NCBI RefSeq assembly: GCF_003590875.1
Contig: NZ_QYUN01000002.1
Coordinates: 186,001 to 250,000 of the forward strand
DNA: 64,000 nt
Direction of reading: 5' to 3'
From: Noviherbaspirillum cavernae
Lineage (GTDB): Bacteria > Pseudomonadota > Gammaproteobacteria > Burkholderiales > Burkholderiaceae_D
The notes beneath the pieces were generated by a model. It was given only the letters and a program-made list of their open reading frames with translations, was not told the origin of the DNA and ran no database searches. The translations under genes and the position numbers were made by a program. Each line of letters begins with the position of its first letter. Positions within the stretch are counted from its first letter, which is position 1. This document shows positions 26,020 through 34,568 of the stretch, piece by piece.

Positions 26020-26249
26020 GGTTCTACTCTAGCGTTAAGGTCGTTGTGACACAAGTCCCAAATATCGGGTTGCAGATAAATGACACTGAAATGACACTGT
26101 CACGACTTGAATTTCCACTGCTTTTTCATGATGACACAGAAAGGCGCGTCAGGCAGTGCGAGCCAGCGAGTAGCGTGCCTTGCAGGATAACGTAAAAGGA
26201 AGAATGGCTGAAGCGCCGCCGCCGTTTTGATGAGGATGCAACAAGCGCA

Positions 26250-27359
26250 TTACACGAGGCGTCGATACATTCCGCCCGGAAGGTTTTCGACCGAGCCTTC
26301 CAGCTCCAGCGTGAGCAGTTGCGCATTGATCGATGCAGCGTCGAGTGCGCAACGCGCGGCAAGCGTGTCGATATCCACCGGGTCGAATCCCATGGCGCGT
26401 AGGAGCGGATCGTCGAGAGCGATAGCGGTGCCGGCTTCGTTCATGGCAGCGGCGTGCGCCGGCGTTTCGTACTCGCCAAGCTCTTCGAGAATGTCTTGCG
26501 CCGATTCCACCAGCTTCGCGCCTTGCTTGATGAGTTGATGGCAGCCTTTGGAGAGCGGCGAGTGGATCGAGCCGGGAATTGCAAACACGTCGCGGCCCTG
26601 TTCGCCTGCCATGCGCGCCGTGATCAGCGAGCCGGATTGCGCCGCGGCCTCGATCACCAGTACGCCGCGCGCGAGGCCGGAGATGATGCGATTGCGGCGC
26701 GGGAAATTGGCGGCGATGGCAGGCATCCCGAGCGGATATTCGCTGATGATGCAGCCTTCGGCGGCGATCCGGTGCGCCAGCCCGCGATTGCGTGCCGGGT
26801 AGACGATGTCCGCGCCGGTGCCGATCACGGCGACTGTCGAGCCCATGCCGCGCAGGCTGCCCTCATGTGCCGCGGTATCGATGCCGAGCGCCATGCCGGA
26901 GATGATCGTCAGGCCCGCGTGGCTCAACACTTCCGAAAATTTTTCCGCGTTGACAATGCCTTGCGCGGTCGCGTTGCGGCTGCCGACCACGGCCAGTGAC
27001 GGACTGGACAGCAATTCGACGCGGCCCTTGGCGTACAGAATCGAAGGCGGATCGGCGATGTCGAGCAGTGCTTGCGGATAGCCTGCATCGGCCAGCGTCA
27101 ACACGAAATTGCCCGGCTGTTCCGCCCACGCGATCGTCTTGTCGATTTGCGCCCGCATCTCGGCGGACTCTGGCGCGGTGAGCGCGGCGGTGACGCGCTC
27201 GGAAACGACCTGCCTCAGCGCCGCGAAGCCGGCGGCAAAGACCTTCTCCGGCAGGCCGAACGCGCTCAGCAGCTTGCGCGCGGTTTCAGGGCCGACGCCT
27301 GGCGTTTGCTCCAGTCGAATCCAGTGTGCGAGCTCTTCGGCTCGCTTCGCATGTGTCAT
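26250..27359 (-). CDS. dprA: DNA-processing protein DprA (Smf)
   Basis: A 369-residue DprA. It has an N-terminal SAM/HhH-like region, a Rossmann-type core with VVGSRNATAQG and SGMALGIDTAAHEG, VLVIEAAAQSGSLITA further on, and a C-terminal winged-helix DML1-like domain (about 300-369). DprA loads RecA on incoming single strands during natural transformation. It starts 18 bases after the LysM-protein stop. With the YifB/ComM protein at the other end of the window, two competence-linked proteins are present, which does not by itself prove competence. Confidence 0.95.
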   Translation of the reverse strand: MTHAKRAEELAHWIRLEQTPGVGPETARKLLSAFGLPEKVFAAGFAALRQVVSERVTAALTAPESAEMRAQIDKTIAWAEQPGNFVLTLADAGYPQALLDIADPPSILYAKGRVELLSSPSLAVVGSRNATAQGIVNAEKFSEVLSHAGLTIISGMALGIDTAAHEGSLRGMGSTVAVIGTGADIVYPARNRGLAHRIAAEGCIISEYPLGMPAIAANFPRRNRIISGLARGVLVIEAAAQSGSLITARMAGEQGRDVFAIPGSIHSPLSKGCHQLIKQGAKLVESAQDILEELGEYETPAHAAAMNEAGTAIALDDPLLRAMGFDPVDIDTLAARCALDAASINAQLLTLELEGSVENLPGGMYRRLV

Positions 27360-27377
27360 CGTTGTGCGGAGCGTCGT

Positions 27378-28478
27378 TTATTCGGGCGACTTGGCGACGT
27401 CGCCGACCTTCACCGTATCGGTGACCTGCATGATCAGGCCGTACGAGATGTTATTGAATACGCGGAAGATGAACAGGTTCCCGTACTGCTGGTCCGGCAG
27501 CTTGACCCGATTCGCGCTTCTGGACCAATAACTGCTGCCTTGCGTCGGGTCAGTGATGATCGGACCGTAACGATAGAGCTCCAGCACCGTGCCGACGTCG
27601 ATGCCCTGGTTGCGGCCGCGATTGATCGTGACGATCTGGTTCTGCCCGGCGTGCGTGACGCCGCCGTAGATCGATACGATGCTGGCATCGACCGGCTGCT
27701 CGGGCGGATGCGGTACATAGTTGATGATCGGCGTCGGCGGCATCGGCAACAAGCGGTCGTTGGCGCCCATTTCCTGCTTGATGCTGACGACGGTGAAGAC
27801 GTGCGCTTCGTCGTTCGTGCGCGCGGCGCGCTGCAGCTTGACGGAGCCCAGATAGGCCGATTCGTAGCCGATGATTTTCTGCGTGATCGGGTCTTTCAGC
27901 GGGCTGCCGGGACGGAACACCTGGAACGCGGTGCCGGCCTGCAGATCGCCGCGCACGTAGATCCGGTCGTCCTTGCCGACATTGACCCGGCCTTCTTCTG
28001 CCGCGATGATGCGCGGCGCGTTCTGCAGCTCGTGTTCCTCGACGATCAGCGGCTGCGACAGGAAGGGTTCGATGATCTGGGATGGAATGGAGCGGATTGC
28101 CTGTTGCCCGAGGCCTTCCGTGCGCACCTGCGGCGAGAGTCGGACGGTCGGCATGCCGCCCTTGTCGCCCACCGGTTTGCCCAGTCGCAGGCGGCCTGCG
28201 GCGCGGTCGAAATACACGATCTGGCCGGGATAGATCCAGTGCGGATTGCGGATTTCCTCGCGGTTCATGCCCCACACCTGCGGCCAGCACCACGGATGCT
28301 GCAGGAATTTTCCGGAAATGTCCCACAGCGTATCGCCGCGCACCACCTTGTGCTGATCCGGGGCGTTCGGCAGGAAGGCACAGCGCGCTGATCGGGCCGG
28401 GTCGGCGTCGCTTGCTGCGTGGACGTGCGAAGCGGCGGCAAAAGCGAGGACGAGGGCGACTGTGCTAAACTTTTTCAT
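27378..28478 (-). CDS. LysM peptidoglycan-binding domain protein
   Basis: A 366-residue secreted protein. The start at 28478 gives a clean signal peptide, MKKFSTVALVLAFAAASHVHA. One LysM domain follows at about 40-95 (VVRGDTLWDISGKFLQHPWC, then IYPGQIVYF). The rest is a beta-rich region of unknown fold. It is first in the dprA-smg-topB direction and divergent from def. It probably binds cell-wall glycan in the periplasm. Confidence 0.88.
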   Translation of the reverse strand: MKKFSTVALVLAFAAASHVHAASDADPARSARCAFLPNAPDQHKVVRGDTLWDISGKFLQHPWCWPQVWGMNREEIRNPHWIYPGQIVYFDRAAGRLRLGKPVGDKGGMPTVRLSPQVRTEGLGQQAIRSIPSQIIEPFLSQPLIVEEHELQNAPRIIAAEEGRVNVGKDDRIYVRGDLQAGTAFQVFRPGSPLKDPITQKIIGYESAYLGSVKLQRAARTNDEAHVFTVVSIKQEMGANDRLLPMPPTPIINYVPHPPEQPVDASIVSIYGGVTHAGQNQIVTINRGRNQGIDVGTVLELYRYGPIITDPTQGSSYWSRSANRVKLPDQQYGNLFIFRVFNNISYGLIMQVTDTVKVGDVAKSPE

Positions 28479-28670
28479 GGTTTGTCCAGTGAGTGTGGCG
28501 TCGGAATCAGGCACGGGATTGAGCTGCATGAGCAGCCGCATCAAGTTGTTTGTTGTGCAATAAGTTGCACTGCGGAAACTTGCCAAATTGAATCAAATTC
28601 TGCACATAAATCCTTGAACTAGCAAGAAAAACCGCGCTCTTAATGAGGCGCATTGTTGCGCAAAAGCCGT

Positions 28671-29207
28671 ATGTCTTTATTACCCATTCTTCGCTATCCA
28701 GACCCGCGTTTGCACAAGATTGCAAAGCCGGTAACCGTGTTCGACGAGCGCTTGAAAAAGCTTGCCGCCGACATGGCCGAAACCATGTACGACGCGCCAG
28801 GCGTCGGTCTTGCCGCGACCCAGGTCGATGTGCACGAACAGCTGGTCGTGATCGATACTTCCGAAACCCACGACGATTTGCGCGTGTTCATCAACCCGGA
28901 AATCACCTGGGCCAGCAACGAACGCCAGGTCTATGACGAAGGCTGCCTGTCGGTGCCCGGCATCTACGACGGCGTCGAGCGCCCGGCGCGCGTCAAGGTG
29001 CGCGCGCTGGACCTGGCAGGCAAGCCGTTCGAGCTGGAAGCCGACGGCTTGCTCGCAGTATGCATCCAGCACGAGATGGATCACCTGAAGGGCAAGGTGT
29101 TCGTCGAGTACCTGTCGCCCTTGAAGCGCAATCGCATCAAGACGAAACTGCTGAAGGAAGAGCGCGAACTGAACCGGGACCGGAGGCCCGTCGCGGCCAC
29201 CAGGTAG
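28671..29207 (+). CDS. def: Peptide deformylase
   Basis: Metalloenzyme of 178 residues that removes the formyl group from nascent proteins. All three motifs are present: [16 protein letters not shown] (metal Cys) and QHEMDHLKG (metal His pair and catalytic Glu). The start is the ATG at 28671 ([14 protein letters not shown]). It precedes fmt by about 100 bases, the usual def-fmt order. Confidence 0.96.
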   Translation: MSLLPILRYPDPRLHKIAKPVTVFDERLKKLAADMAETMYDAPGVGLAATQVDVHEQLVVIDTSETHDDLRVFINPEITWASNERQVYDEGCLSVPGIYDGVERPARVKVRALDLAGKPFELEADGLLAVCIQHEMDHLKGKVFVEYLSPLKRNRIKTKLLKEERELNRDRRPVAATR

Positions 29208-29308
29208 GTCGCCATCCGCCGCCGCGGCAGTCTGCCGGACGCTGCGCGGCGATGCTTGTACGCTTCCCGGTTCCGCGCGCCGCTGGACAGCGTATACAAT
29301 CCAGGCCC

Positions 29309-30262
29309 ATGAAAATCATCTTCGCCGGCACTCCGGAATTCGCCGCAACGGCGCTTCAATCCCTGCATGATGCAGGCTTCGACATTCCCCTCGTACTGAC
29401 GCAGCCCGATCGTCCCGCCGGACGCGGCATGCAGCTGCAGGCTTCCCCGGTCAAGCAGTATGCCTTGGCGCACGGCATGCCGGTTGCGCAGCCGGTCTCG
29501 TTGCGGCGCGACGGCAAATATCCCGAGATCGCGCGCGAAGCGCACGATCTGCTGCAAGCAACCGAACACGACGTGATGGTGGTGGCCGCCTACGGTTTGA
29601 TCCTGCCGCGCAGCGTGCTCGGCATTCCGAAGCACGGCTGCATCAACATCCACGCCTCGCTGCTGCCGCGCTGGCGCGGTGCGGCACCGATCCATCGCGC
29701 GATCGAAGCGGGCGATGCGGAAACCGGCGTGACCATCATGCAGATGGAGGAGGGGCTCGACACCGGGCCGATGCTGCTGATCGACCGTCTGCCGATCGCC
29801 GCCGACGAGACGACCGGCACGCTGCACGACAAGCTGGCGCACATGGGCGGCAGCTTGATTGTCGAGGCGCTGAAGAAGCTCGAACGCGGCGAGCTGGGCG
29901 CGACGCCGCAGCCGGAAGCTGGTGCGAACTACGCGGCGAAGATCACGAAAGAGGAAGCGCTGCTGGATTTTTCGCAACCGGCGGCAAGCCTGGCGCGCAA
30001 GATTCGCGCCTTCAATCCCTTTCCCGGCGCGTCGGCCTCGTTCGGCGGTGCCTCCGTCAAGCTGTGGCGCGCCGAAGTACTGTCCGCAACGAACGGTGCG
30101 ACATCCGGCCAGGTGCTGGAAGCCGGTCCGCAGTCCGGCGTCGTCGTCGCCTGCGGCGACGGTGCGTTGCGCTTGACGGAACTGCAGAAGCCGGGCGGCA
30201 AGCGCCTGCCGGCGGCGGAATTCCTGAAGGGCTTCAAGATGGAAGGCGGGCGCTTCGATTGA
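29309..30262 (+). CDS. fmt: Methionyl-tRNA formyltransferase
   Basis: Formyltransferase of 317 residues, full length. It opens [13 protein letters not shown], has the signature [20 protein letters not shown] with catalytic Asn and His, the Asp in [10 protein letters not shown], and a C-terminal beta-barrel domain ([11 protein letters not shown] onward). Formylates initiator Met-tRNA; def removes the formyl group later. An upstream open frame is 3' def sequence read in another frame. Confidence 0.96.
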   Translation: MKIIFAGTPEFAATALQSLHDAGFDIPLVLTQPDRPAGRGMQLQASPVKQYALAHGMPVAQPVSLRRDGKYPEIAREAHDLLQATEHDVMVVAAYGLILPRSVLGIPKHGCINIHASLLPRWRGAAPIHRAIEAGDAETGVTIMQMEEGLDTGPMLLIDRLPIAADETTGTLHDKLAHMGGSLIVEALKKLERGELGATPQPEAGANYAAKITKEEALLDFSQPAASLARKIRAFNPFPGASASFGGASVKLWRAEVLSATNGATSGQVLEAGPQSGVVVACGDGALRLTELQKPGGKRLPAAEFLKGFKMEGGRFD

Positions 30263-30398
30263 TGCGGCGTGAATGACTGCCCTTCAAAAACTATTCGGGC
30301 ATTTTCTTGTCATTCCGAGCGGGGCGAGGAATCCCGACGCAGCATGATTTGGCGTCGTTCCCTCGACTCGCTCGGAGGCGTTATCGGACACTCTCCGC
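30262..30398. other. Convergent gap with dispersed-repeat fragment
   Basis: The 136 bases between fmt and the tautomerase contain GTCATTCCGAGCGGGGCGAG near 30311, a form of the widespread CATTCCGAGCG...GAGGAATC intergenic repeat. A partial relative occurs near 11378. No terminator with a T run is seen. Confidence 0.4.
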
Positions 30399-30782
30399 TC
30401 AAACGTGCAGCAATCTGCCGCCGCCGAACGACCAGTTTTCCCACGACGTTTCCTTGAAGCAGATCATCACGTTTTCCGGATCAAGCCCCGGTGCCTGCGA
30501 TACTGCGCCGATGATGTCGGCGAGAATTTTCTTCTTCACCTTCACGCTGCGCCCGACTGACAGCAGGATTTCGATCAACACGAAATCGTCGGTTCGATTG
30601 CTCGTCAGGTCCGGATAGGCGGGATCAAAGCGGAAATCGTCCGCATCCAGTTCTAGCACGCGCTGAAAACGGTCTGTCGCCGGCACGCCGGATGCGACCA
30701 GCGCGTTGTGGGCGGCCTCCAGTACCTGTGTCTTGAACTCGCGGGACTTGCCTTTGCGAAGGGTTACGGTCACCAGCGGCAT
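30399..30782 (-). CDS. Tautomerase-family protein
   Basis: A 127-residue protein of the tautomerase superfamily. Pro2, exposed after Met removal (MPLVTVTLRKGKS), is the expected catalytic base. The protein is two beta-alpha-beta units long, about twice the size of 4-oxalocrotonate tautomerase, as in the fused, MIF-like branches. An AAGGAG site precedes the ATG. It follows the Lrp-type gene by 33 bases on the same strand and may be cotranscribed. Substrate unknown. Confidence 0.85.
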   Translation of the reverse strand: MPLVTVTLRKGKSREFKTQVLEAAHNALVASGVPATDRFQRVLELDADDFRFDPAYPDLTSNRTDDFVLIEILLSVGRSVKVKKKILADIIGAVSQAPGLDPENVMICFKETSWENWSFGGGRLLHV

Positions 30783-30815
30783 TGCTTCTCCTTTTTGGTT
30801 GTGAAAAAAATGGAA

Positions 30816-31289
30816 TCAACCCGCCTTGTCCAGCGGCAGCGGACTGGCGGGCTTGATCTCTTCCAGGCAGACCATCGAGCGTACACCGGATACGCCCGGC
30901 ACCTGCATCAGGCGATCGGTCAGGAAGTTTGACAGCGATTTCAGATCGGCCGACGCGACTTTCAGAAGGTAATCGAAATCGCCGGAAATCGTGTAGCACT
31001 CGAGAATTTCCGGGAACTGGCGGATCGCTTTTTCCAGCGCGCGCACCTGCTTGAATTGCTCGCGGTCGATGTTCAGATTGACGAAGGCGACCACGCCCAG
31101 GCCGATGGTCGCCGGATCGACCTGTGCCATGTAGCCGCGAATGATGCCTTCGCTTTCCATGCGCCGCACGCGGCGGTAGCACTGCGGCGCGGACAGGTTG
31201 GCCTTGTCCGACAGTTCGACGTTGGAGGCGCGGCCGTTCGCCTGCAGCGTTTGCAGAATGATGCGGTCGTAGCGATCGAGTTTTTCCAT
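30816..31289 (-). CDS. Lrp/AsnC family transcriptional regulator
   Basis: A 157-residue regulator. The N-terminal winged helix-turn-helix (about 1-60) includes DRYDRIILQTLQANGRAS and LSAPQCYRRVRRME. The C-terminal RAM ligand domain includes CYTISGDFDYLLKV. The ATG at 31289 starts the standard MEKLDRYDRI. It faces the ornithine aminotransferase/dihydrolase operon across 139 bases, which points to arginine- or ornithine-responsive control of that operon (inference from layout). Confidence 0.92.
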   Translation of the reverse strand: MEKLDRYDRIILQTLQANGRASNVELSDKANLSAPQCYRRVRRMESEGIIRGYMAQVDPATIGLGVVAFVNLNIDREQFKQVRALEKAIRQFPEILECYTISGDFDYLLKVASADLKSLSNFLTDRLMQVPGVSGVRSMVCLEEIKPASPLPLDKAG

Positions 31290-31310
31290 GATCTGCGCCC
31301 CGGAAATGCG

Positions 31311-31327
31311 GAATCGATGAACGATTC
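31311..31327. promoter_or_regulatory. Candidate Lrp-type operator
   Basis: GAATCG-ATGAA-CGATTC is a perfect 6-bp inverted repeat in the divergent region, 22 bases from the regulator start. It is followed by the short direct repeat TTTCATGCATTTCATG. The location suits autoregulation and control of the arginine operon. Confidence 0.4.
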
Positions 31328-31428
31328 TTTCATATTTCATGCATTTCATGCTCGATAACGCAAAAAAGTTTCTCGCATTCTTCACTATCATTGAATCACC
31401 CCGAGCAACACAGCAAGCGAGGAATGCC

Positions 31429-32673
31429 ATGCATGAATTCATCGAACTGGAAAGCCGCTACAGCGCGCACAACTACCACCCGCTGCCTGTGGTGCTGACG
31501 CGCGGCAAGGGCGTGTGGCTGTGGGACGTCGATGGCAAACGCTATCTCGATATGATGTCGGCCTATTCTGCGGTCAGCTTCGGCCACAGCCATCCGGTGC
31601 TGGTCGCGGCGCTGACGCGGCAGGCGGAGCAGCTCGCCGTCACTTCGCGCGCATTCCACACCGACCGCCTGGGACCGTTCCTGCAAACGCTGTGCGAAAT
31701 GACGGGCATGGATCGTGCGCTGCCGATGAACACCGGCGCCGAAGCGGTTGAAACGGCGCTGAAGGCGGCACGCAAGTGGGGCTACAAGGTCAAGGGCATT
31801 GCCGACAATCGTGCGGAAATCATTGTCTGCCACGGCAACTTCGCGGGCCGCACCACTACCATCGTCGGCTTCTCGTCGGAGCCGCAATACCGTGACGGCT
31901 TCGGCCCGTTCGCGCCGGGATTCGTCGCGGTGCCGTTCGGCGATGCTGCTGCGCTGGAAGCCGCGATCACGCCGCGCACGGCGGCATTTCTCGTCGAGCC
32001 GGTGCAGGGCGAGGGCGGCATCATCGTGCCGCCGGCCGGCTATCTCGCCGCCTGCCGCGAGATTTGCACGCGTCACAACGTGCTGCTGATCTGCGATGAA
32101 GTGCAGACCGGTCTCGGCCGCACCGGCCGCCTGCTCGCCTGTGAACATGAGGCGGTAAAGCCCGACGGTCTCGTGCTCGGCAAGGCGCTGGGCGGCGGCC
32201 TGCTGCCGGTGTCGGCATTCCTCGCGCGCGAGGAAGTGATGCGCGTCTTCAAGCCGGGCGATCATGGCAGCACTTTCGGCGGCAACCCGCTGGCGGCGGC
32301 GGTCGGCTTGGCGGCGCTGCGCTTGCTGCAGGAAGAGCGCCTGTCAGAACACGCGCATGAAACGGGAGCGCGCTTGATTGCGGGATTGCGCGCCATCCGC
32401 CATCCGGCGATACGCGAAGTGCGCGGCAAGGGTTTGTTGATCGGCATGGAGCTTGATCCGGCATGGATGTCGGCGCGCGCTTTTTGCGAGGCATTGATGC
32501 GCAAAGGCATCCTGTCGAAGGAAACCCACGACACTGTTGTGCGCTTCGCGCCGCCGCTCATCATCTCGGAAGCGGAACTGGACGAGGCACTGGTCGTCAT
32601 ACGTGCCACCTTCGAGGAGTTGCTGCCCGCAGCCGAAGCAAGGCGGCGTACTGGTGAAAGCTTTTTTGTCTGA
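31429..32673 (+). CDS. rocD: Ornithine aminotransferase
   Basis: Class III aminotransferase of 414 residues, close to bacterial/eukaryotic ornithine--oxo-acid aminotransferase. Marks are ESRYSAHNYHPLPVVL at the start, MNTGAEAVETALKAARKWGY, LICDEVQTGLGRTG and the PLP lysine in LVLGKALGGGLLPVSAF. It transfers the delta-amino group of ornithine to 2-oxoglutarate, giving glutamate semialdehyde. It is followed after 25 bases by the ArgZ-like hydrolase, so both steps from arginine can be made from one mRNA. Confidence 0.92.
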   Translation: MHEFIELESRYSAHNYHPLPVVLTRGKGVWLWDVDGKRYLDMMSAYSAVSFGHSHPVLVAALTRQAEQLAVTSRAFHTDRLGPFLQTLCEMTGMDRALPMNTGAEAVETALKAARKWGYKVKGIADNRAEIIVCHGNFAGRTTTIVGFSSEPQYRDGFGPFAPGFVAVPFGDAAALEAAITPRTAAFLVEPVQGEGGIIVPPAGYLAACREICTRHNVLLICDEVQTGLGRTGRLLACEHEAVKPDGLVLGKALGGGLLPVSAFLAREEVMRVFKPGDHGSTFGGNPLAAAVGLAALRLLQEERLSEHAHETGARLIAGLRAIRHPAIREVRGKGLLIGMELDPAWMSARAFCEALMRKGILSKETHDTVVRFAPPLIISEAELDEALVVIRATFEELLPAAEARRRTGESFFV

Positions 32674-32698
32674 TGGCATTGTTATCAAGGAGTTACGC

Positions 32699-33535
32699 AT
32701 GGCCGACCGTTTCCTGATGTGCGCGCCCCACCATTTCGAAGTGGCCTACGTCATCAACCCATGGATGGAGGGCAACATCGCGCGCTGCCGCAGCGACGCA
32801 GCGACGACCCAGTGGAACGCACTGGCCGCGATGATCGGCGAGGTTGCACACGTCGAAACCATCGCGCCTGCAGCCGGCGTGCCGGATCTGGTGTTCACCG
32901 CAAACGCCGGACTGGTGCTGGGCGACCGATTCGTGCTGTCCCGTTTTCGTCATCCCGAGCGGCAGAAGGAAGAACCGCATTTCGCCAGGTGGTTCGACGA
33001 GCATGGCTTCAAGGTGCTGACCCTGCCACCCGAGATGTCATTCGAAGGCGCGGGCGATGCGCTGCTCGACCGTCAGCGGCCGCTTCTGTGGATGGGCCAC
33101 GGGCATCGCACGCATGCAAGCTGCGAGCCGCTGCTGGAGCAATTCCTCGATATCGAGGTTGAACCGCTGCAGCTCGTCAATGATCGCTTCTATCACCTGG
33201 ATACGTGCTTTTGCCCGCTCGAAGGCGGCTACCTGATGTATTACCCGGCGGCCTTCGACGCTGCATCGCAAGCGCGCATTGCGGCCCATGTGCCGGTGGC
33301 GCGGCGCATTGCGGTGGCGGATGAGGATGCGTTTGATTTCGCTTGCAATGCCGTCAACAGCGGCCGCAACGTGTTTCTCAATCGCGCTTCCGACGCGCTA
33401 GTCGGGGAGTTGCAATTGCGCGGTTTCGTCGTGCGACAGACCGGCTTGAGCGAATTCATGAAGGCAGGCGGCTCGGCGAAATGCCTGACCTTGAAACTGA
33501 ACGAGGAACGCTGGCCCTTGCGGCAGGTGGCTTGA
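32699..33535 (+). CDS. ArgZ-type arginine dihydrolase / dimethylargininase-family amidinohydrolase
   Basis: Guanidine-modifying hydrolase of 278 residues. It matches the ArgZ/DDAH-like group: RFLMCAPHHFEVAYVINPWM at the start, DLVFTANAGLVLG with Asn69, RFRHPERQKEEPHF, SFEGAGDAL, and nucleophile Cys in GGSAKCLTL near the C-terminus. The cyanobacterial ArgZ/AgrE enzymes convert arginine to ornithine, CO2 and two ammonia; an Asn in the FTANAG block is reported to matter for the second step. An AAGGAG site precedes the ATG. Pairing with ornithine aminotransferase favours arginine dihydrolase over dimethylargininase. Confidence 0.82.
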   Translation: MADRFLMCAPHHFEVAYVINPWMEGNIARCRSDAATTQWNALAAMIGEVAHVETIAPAAGVPDLVFTANAGLVLGDRFVLSRFRHPERQKEEPHFARWFDEHGFKVLTLPPEMSFEGAGDALLDRQRPLLWMGHGHRTHASCEPLLEQFLDIEVEPLQLVNDRFYHLDTCFCPLEGGYLMYYPAAFDAASQARIAAHVPVARRIAVADEDAFDFACNAVNSGRNVFLNRASDALVGELQLRGFVVRQTGLSEFMKAGGSAKCLTLKLNEERWPLRQVA

Positions 33536-33546
33536 GCAGCGAGGAG

Positions 33547-33572
33547 CGGAAGCGCCCAAAGGGCGCGTTCCG
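33547..33572. terminator. Hairpin between convergent argZ-like and PEP-CTERM genes
   Basis: GCGCCC (33552-33557) and GGGCGC (33561-33566) pair across an AAA loop, extended by CGGAA/TTCCG with one bulged G. It lies between two converging stops. There is no long T run, so termination is likely but not certain. Confidence 0.5.
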
Positions 33573-33595
33573 TGTATGGATGACGAGAGCAGCCG

Positions 33596-34192
33596 TTATT
33601 TGGTGCGGCGCGTACGCAGACCCAACATGCCCAAGCCGAGTGCCGTCAGCAACATGGTGGCCGGTTCTGGTACTTGCGAGTTGACGTTGGAGAACACGAA
33701 AGTTTCGTCGTTGTAGTTCAGGTCGCCGCCCTGGGGAATATCTTCAAAGGCCACAAAAGTGCCGACAGGAATGTAAGCATCGCCGCCGAAGTTGGTGGAA
33801 TACACGTGATTGACACCATCGTAATTCAGCGACTTGTCCGAATACCACGGGCCGACATTGCCCGGCGCAAGGTTGATCATCTTGAACACCAGGGTGTCGC
33901 CGGCATTGGCGTGACCGAGGACGAGTGATTGTCCGTACACGGAGGTGTAGTTGTTCAAGCCTTGAATACCGGTTGCCACGCCATTGATCAACAAGGTTAA
34001 TTCGTTGCTGTATTGGGCGGTGGAGCCGAAGAAATAGGCGGTCACGTCGCCGGTGCTTGCCGCGGTAAAGGTGTACTGCGCGGCGTTTTGAACGCCGGGA
34101 TTCGGATACGGGATCGGACCGGCTTGTGCGACGCCTGCAAAACCGATGGCTGCTGCCATCAGCGTGGCCAAACCTATGCTTCTGAGTTTCAT
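33596..34192 (-). CDS. PEP-CTERM sorted exported protein
   Basis: A 198-residue exported protein. Residues 1-25 are a signal peptide (MKLRSIGLATLMAAAIGFAG...AQA). The C-terminus is a textbook PEP-CTERM sorting tail: VPEPATMLLTALGLGMLGLR followed by Arg residues. The passenger ends with GGDLNYNDETFVFSNV, like the DUF4114 calcium-binding-type loop. PEP-CTERM proteins are cut by exosortase and usually linked to exopolysaccharide and biofilm; no exosortase is in this window. A GGAG site precedes the ATG. A sigma-54 promoter lies about 100 bases upstream. Confidence 0.9.
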   Translation of the reverse strand: MKLRSIGLATLMAAAIGFAGVAQAGPIPYPNPGVQNAAQYTFTAASTGDVTAYFFGSTAQYSNELTLLINGVATGIQGLNNYTSVYGQSLVLGHANAGDTLVFKMINLAPGNVGPWYSDKSLNYDGVNHVYSTNFGGDAYIPVGTFVAFEDIPQGGDLNYNDETFVFSNVNSQVPEPATMLLTALGLGMLGLRTRRTK

Positions 34193-34292
34193 GTTGCGTT
34201 TCTCCTGCGAGATGATAGACGTTGAAAATTGGAAATATTTTTTGTGCTGCTGATGCCATTCAGACAAAAATAAAATGGACAGAGGCGTATTG

Positions 34293-34308
34293 AGCAATTC
34301 ATATGCCA
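34293..34308 (-). promoter_or_regulatory. Sigma-54 (-24/-12) promoter of the PEP-CTERM gene
   Basis: On the minus strand TGGCAT-ATGAA-TTGCT matches the RpoN consensus TGGCAC-N5-TTGC(A/T) with exact GG/GC spacing. The expected start of transcription is near 34282, giving a leader of about 90 bases. The flanks are AT-rich. PEP-CTERM genes in related organisms are known to use sigma-54 with PrsR-type regulators. Confidence 0.7.
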
Positions 34309-34489
34309 AAAAGAAATATTTTTTATAATCAAACACTTATCTTCAAGATCAAGAGGCAGATCACTACTGATTGTTAATTATTTCGACAGACTGATAGTTT
34401 GCGTGCGCTCCCCTTCATTCCTGCCGGCTAGCGCTACTTTTCGACGTTGGCGGGCGCCCCGCTGGCGTATGCAAACCCTTGATTCAACG

Positions 34490-34495
34490 TATAAT
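34490..34495 (+). promoter_or_regulatory. Probable -10 box for metH
   Basis: A perfect TATAAT lies five bases before the riboswitch-like leader, placing transcription start at about 34501-34503. No good -35 hexamer is seen at 17 bases. Confidence 0.5.
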
Positions 34496-34500
34496 TTCGC

Positions 34501-34568
34501 GTGCGCCGATTTGATTTGTACAAGTCAAAACCAGCTTGCGGGCGCTTACACAAATACAGCTAAAGCGG
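34501..34568 (+). promoter_or_regulatory. SAM-II riboswitch (metH leader)
   Basis: The leader folds as a SAM-II H-type pseudoknot. P1 is GCGCC (34503-34507) with GGCGC (34541-34545). The loop opens with GATTTGA and contains an extra small hairpin (TTTGATTTGTACAAGTCAAA). The 3' tail, ACAAATACAGCTAAAGCGG, matches the conserved SAM-II tail (AUAAAUGUAGCUAAAAAGGG). P2 forms between CC-A-GCTT-GC (34531-34539) and GC-TA-AAGC-GG (34559-34568), leaving the TA bulge. SAM-II RNAs respond to S-adenosylmethionine and turn off methionine genes, which fits metH downstream. Confidence 0.82.

Noticed and set aside
26020..26249. TGACACTG repeats between dprA and smg as a regulatory array
   Set aside because: Only two short, irregular copies; too little to call.
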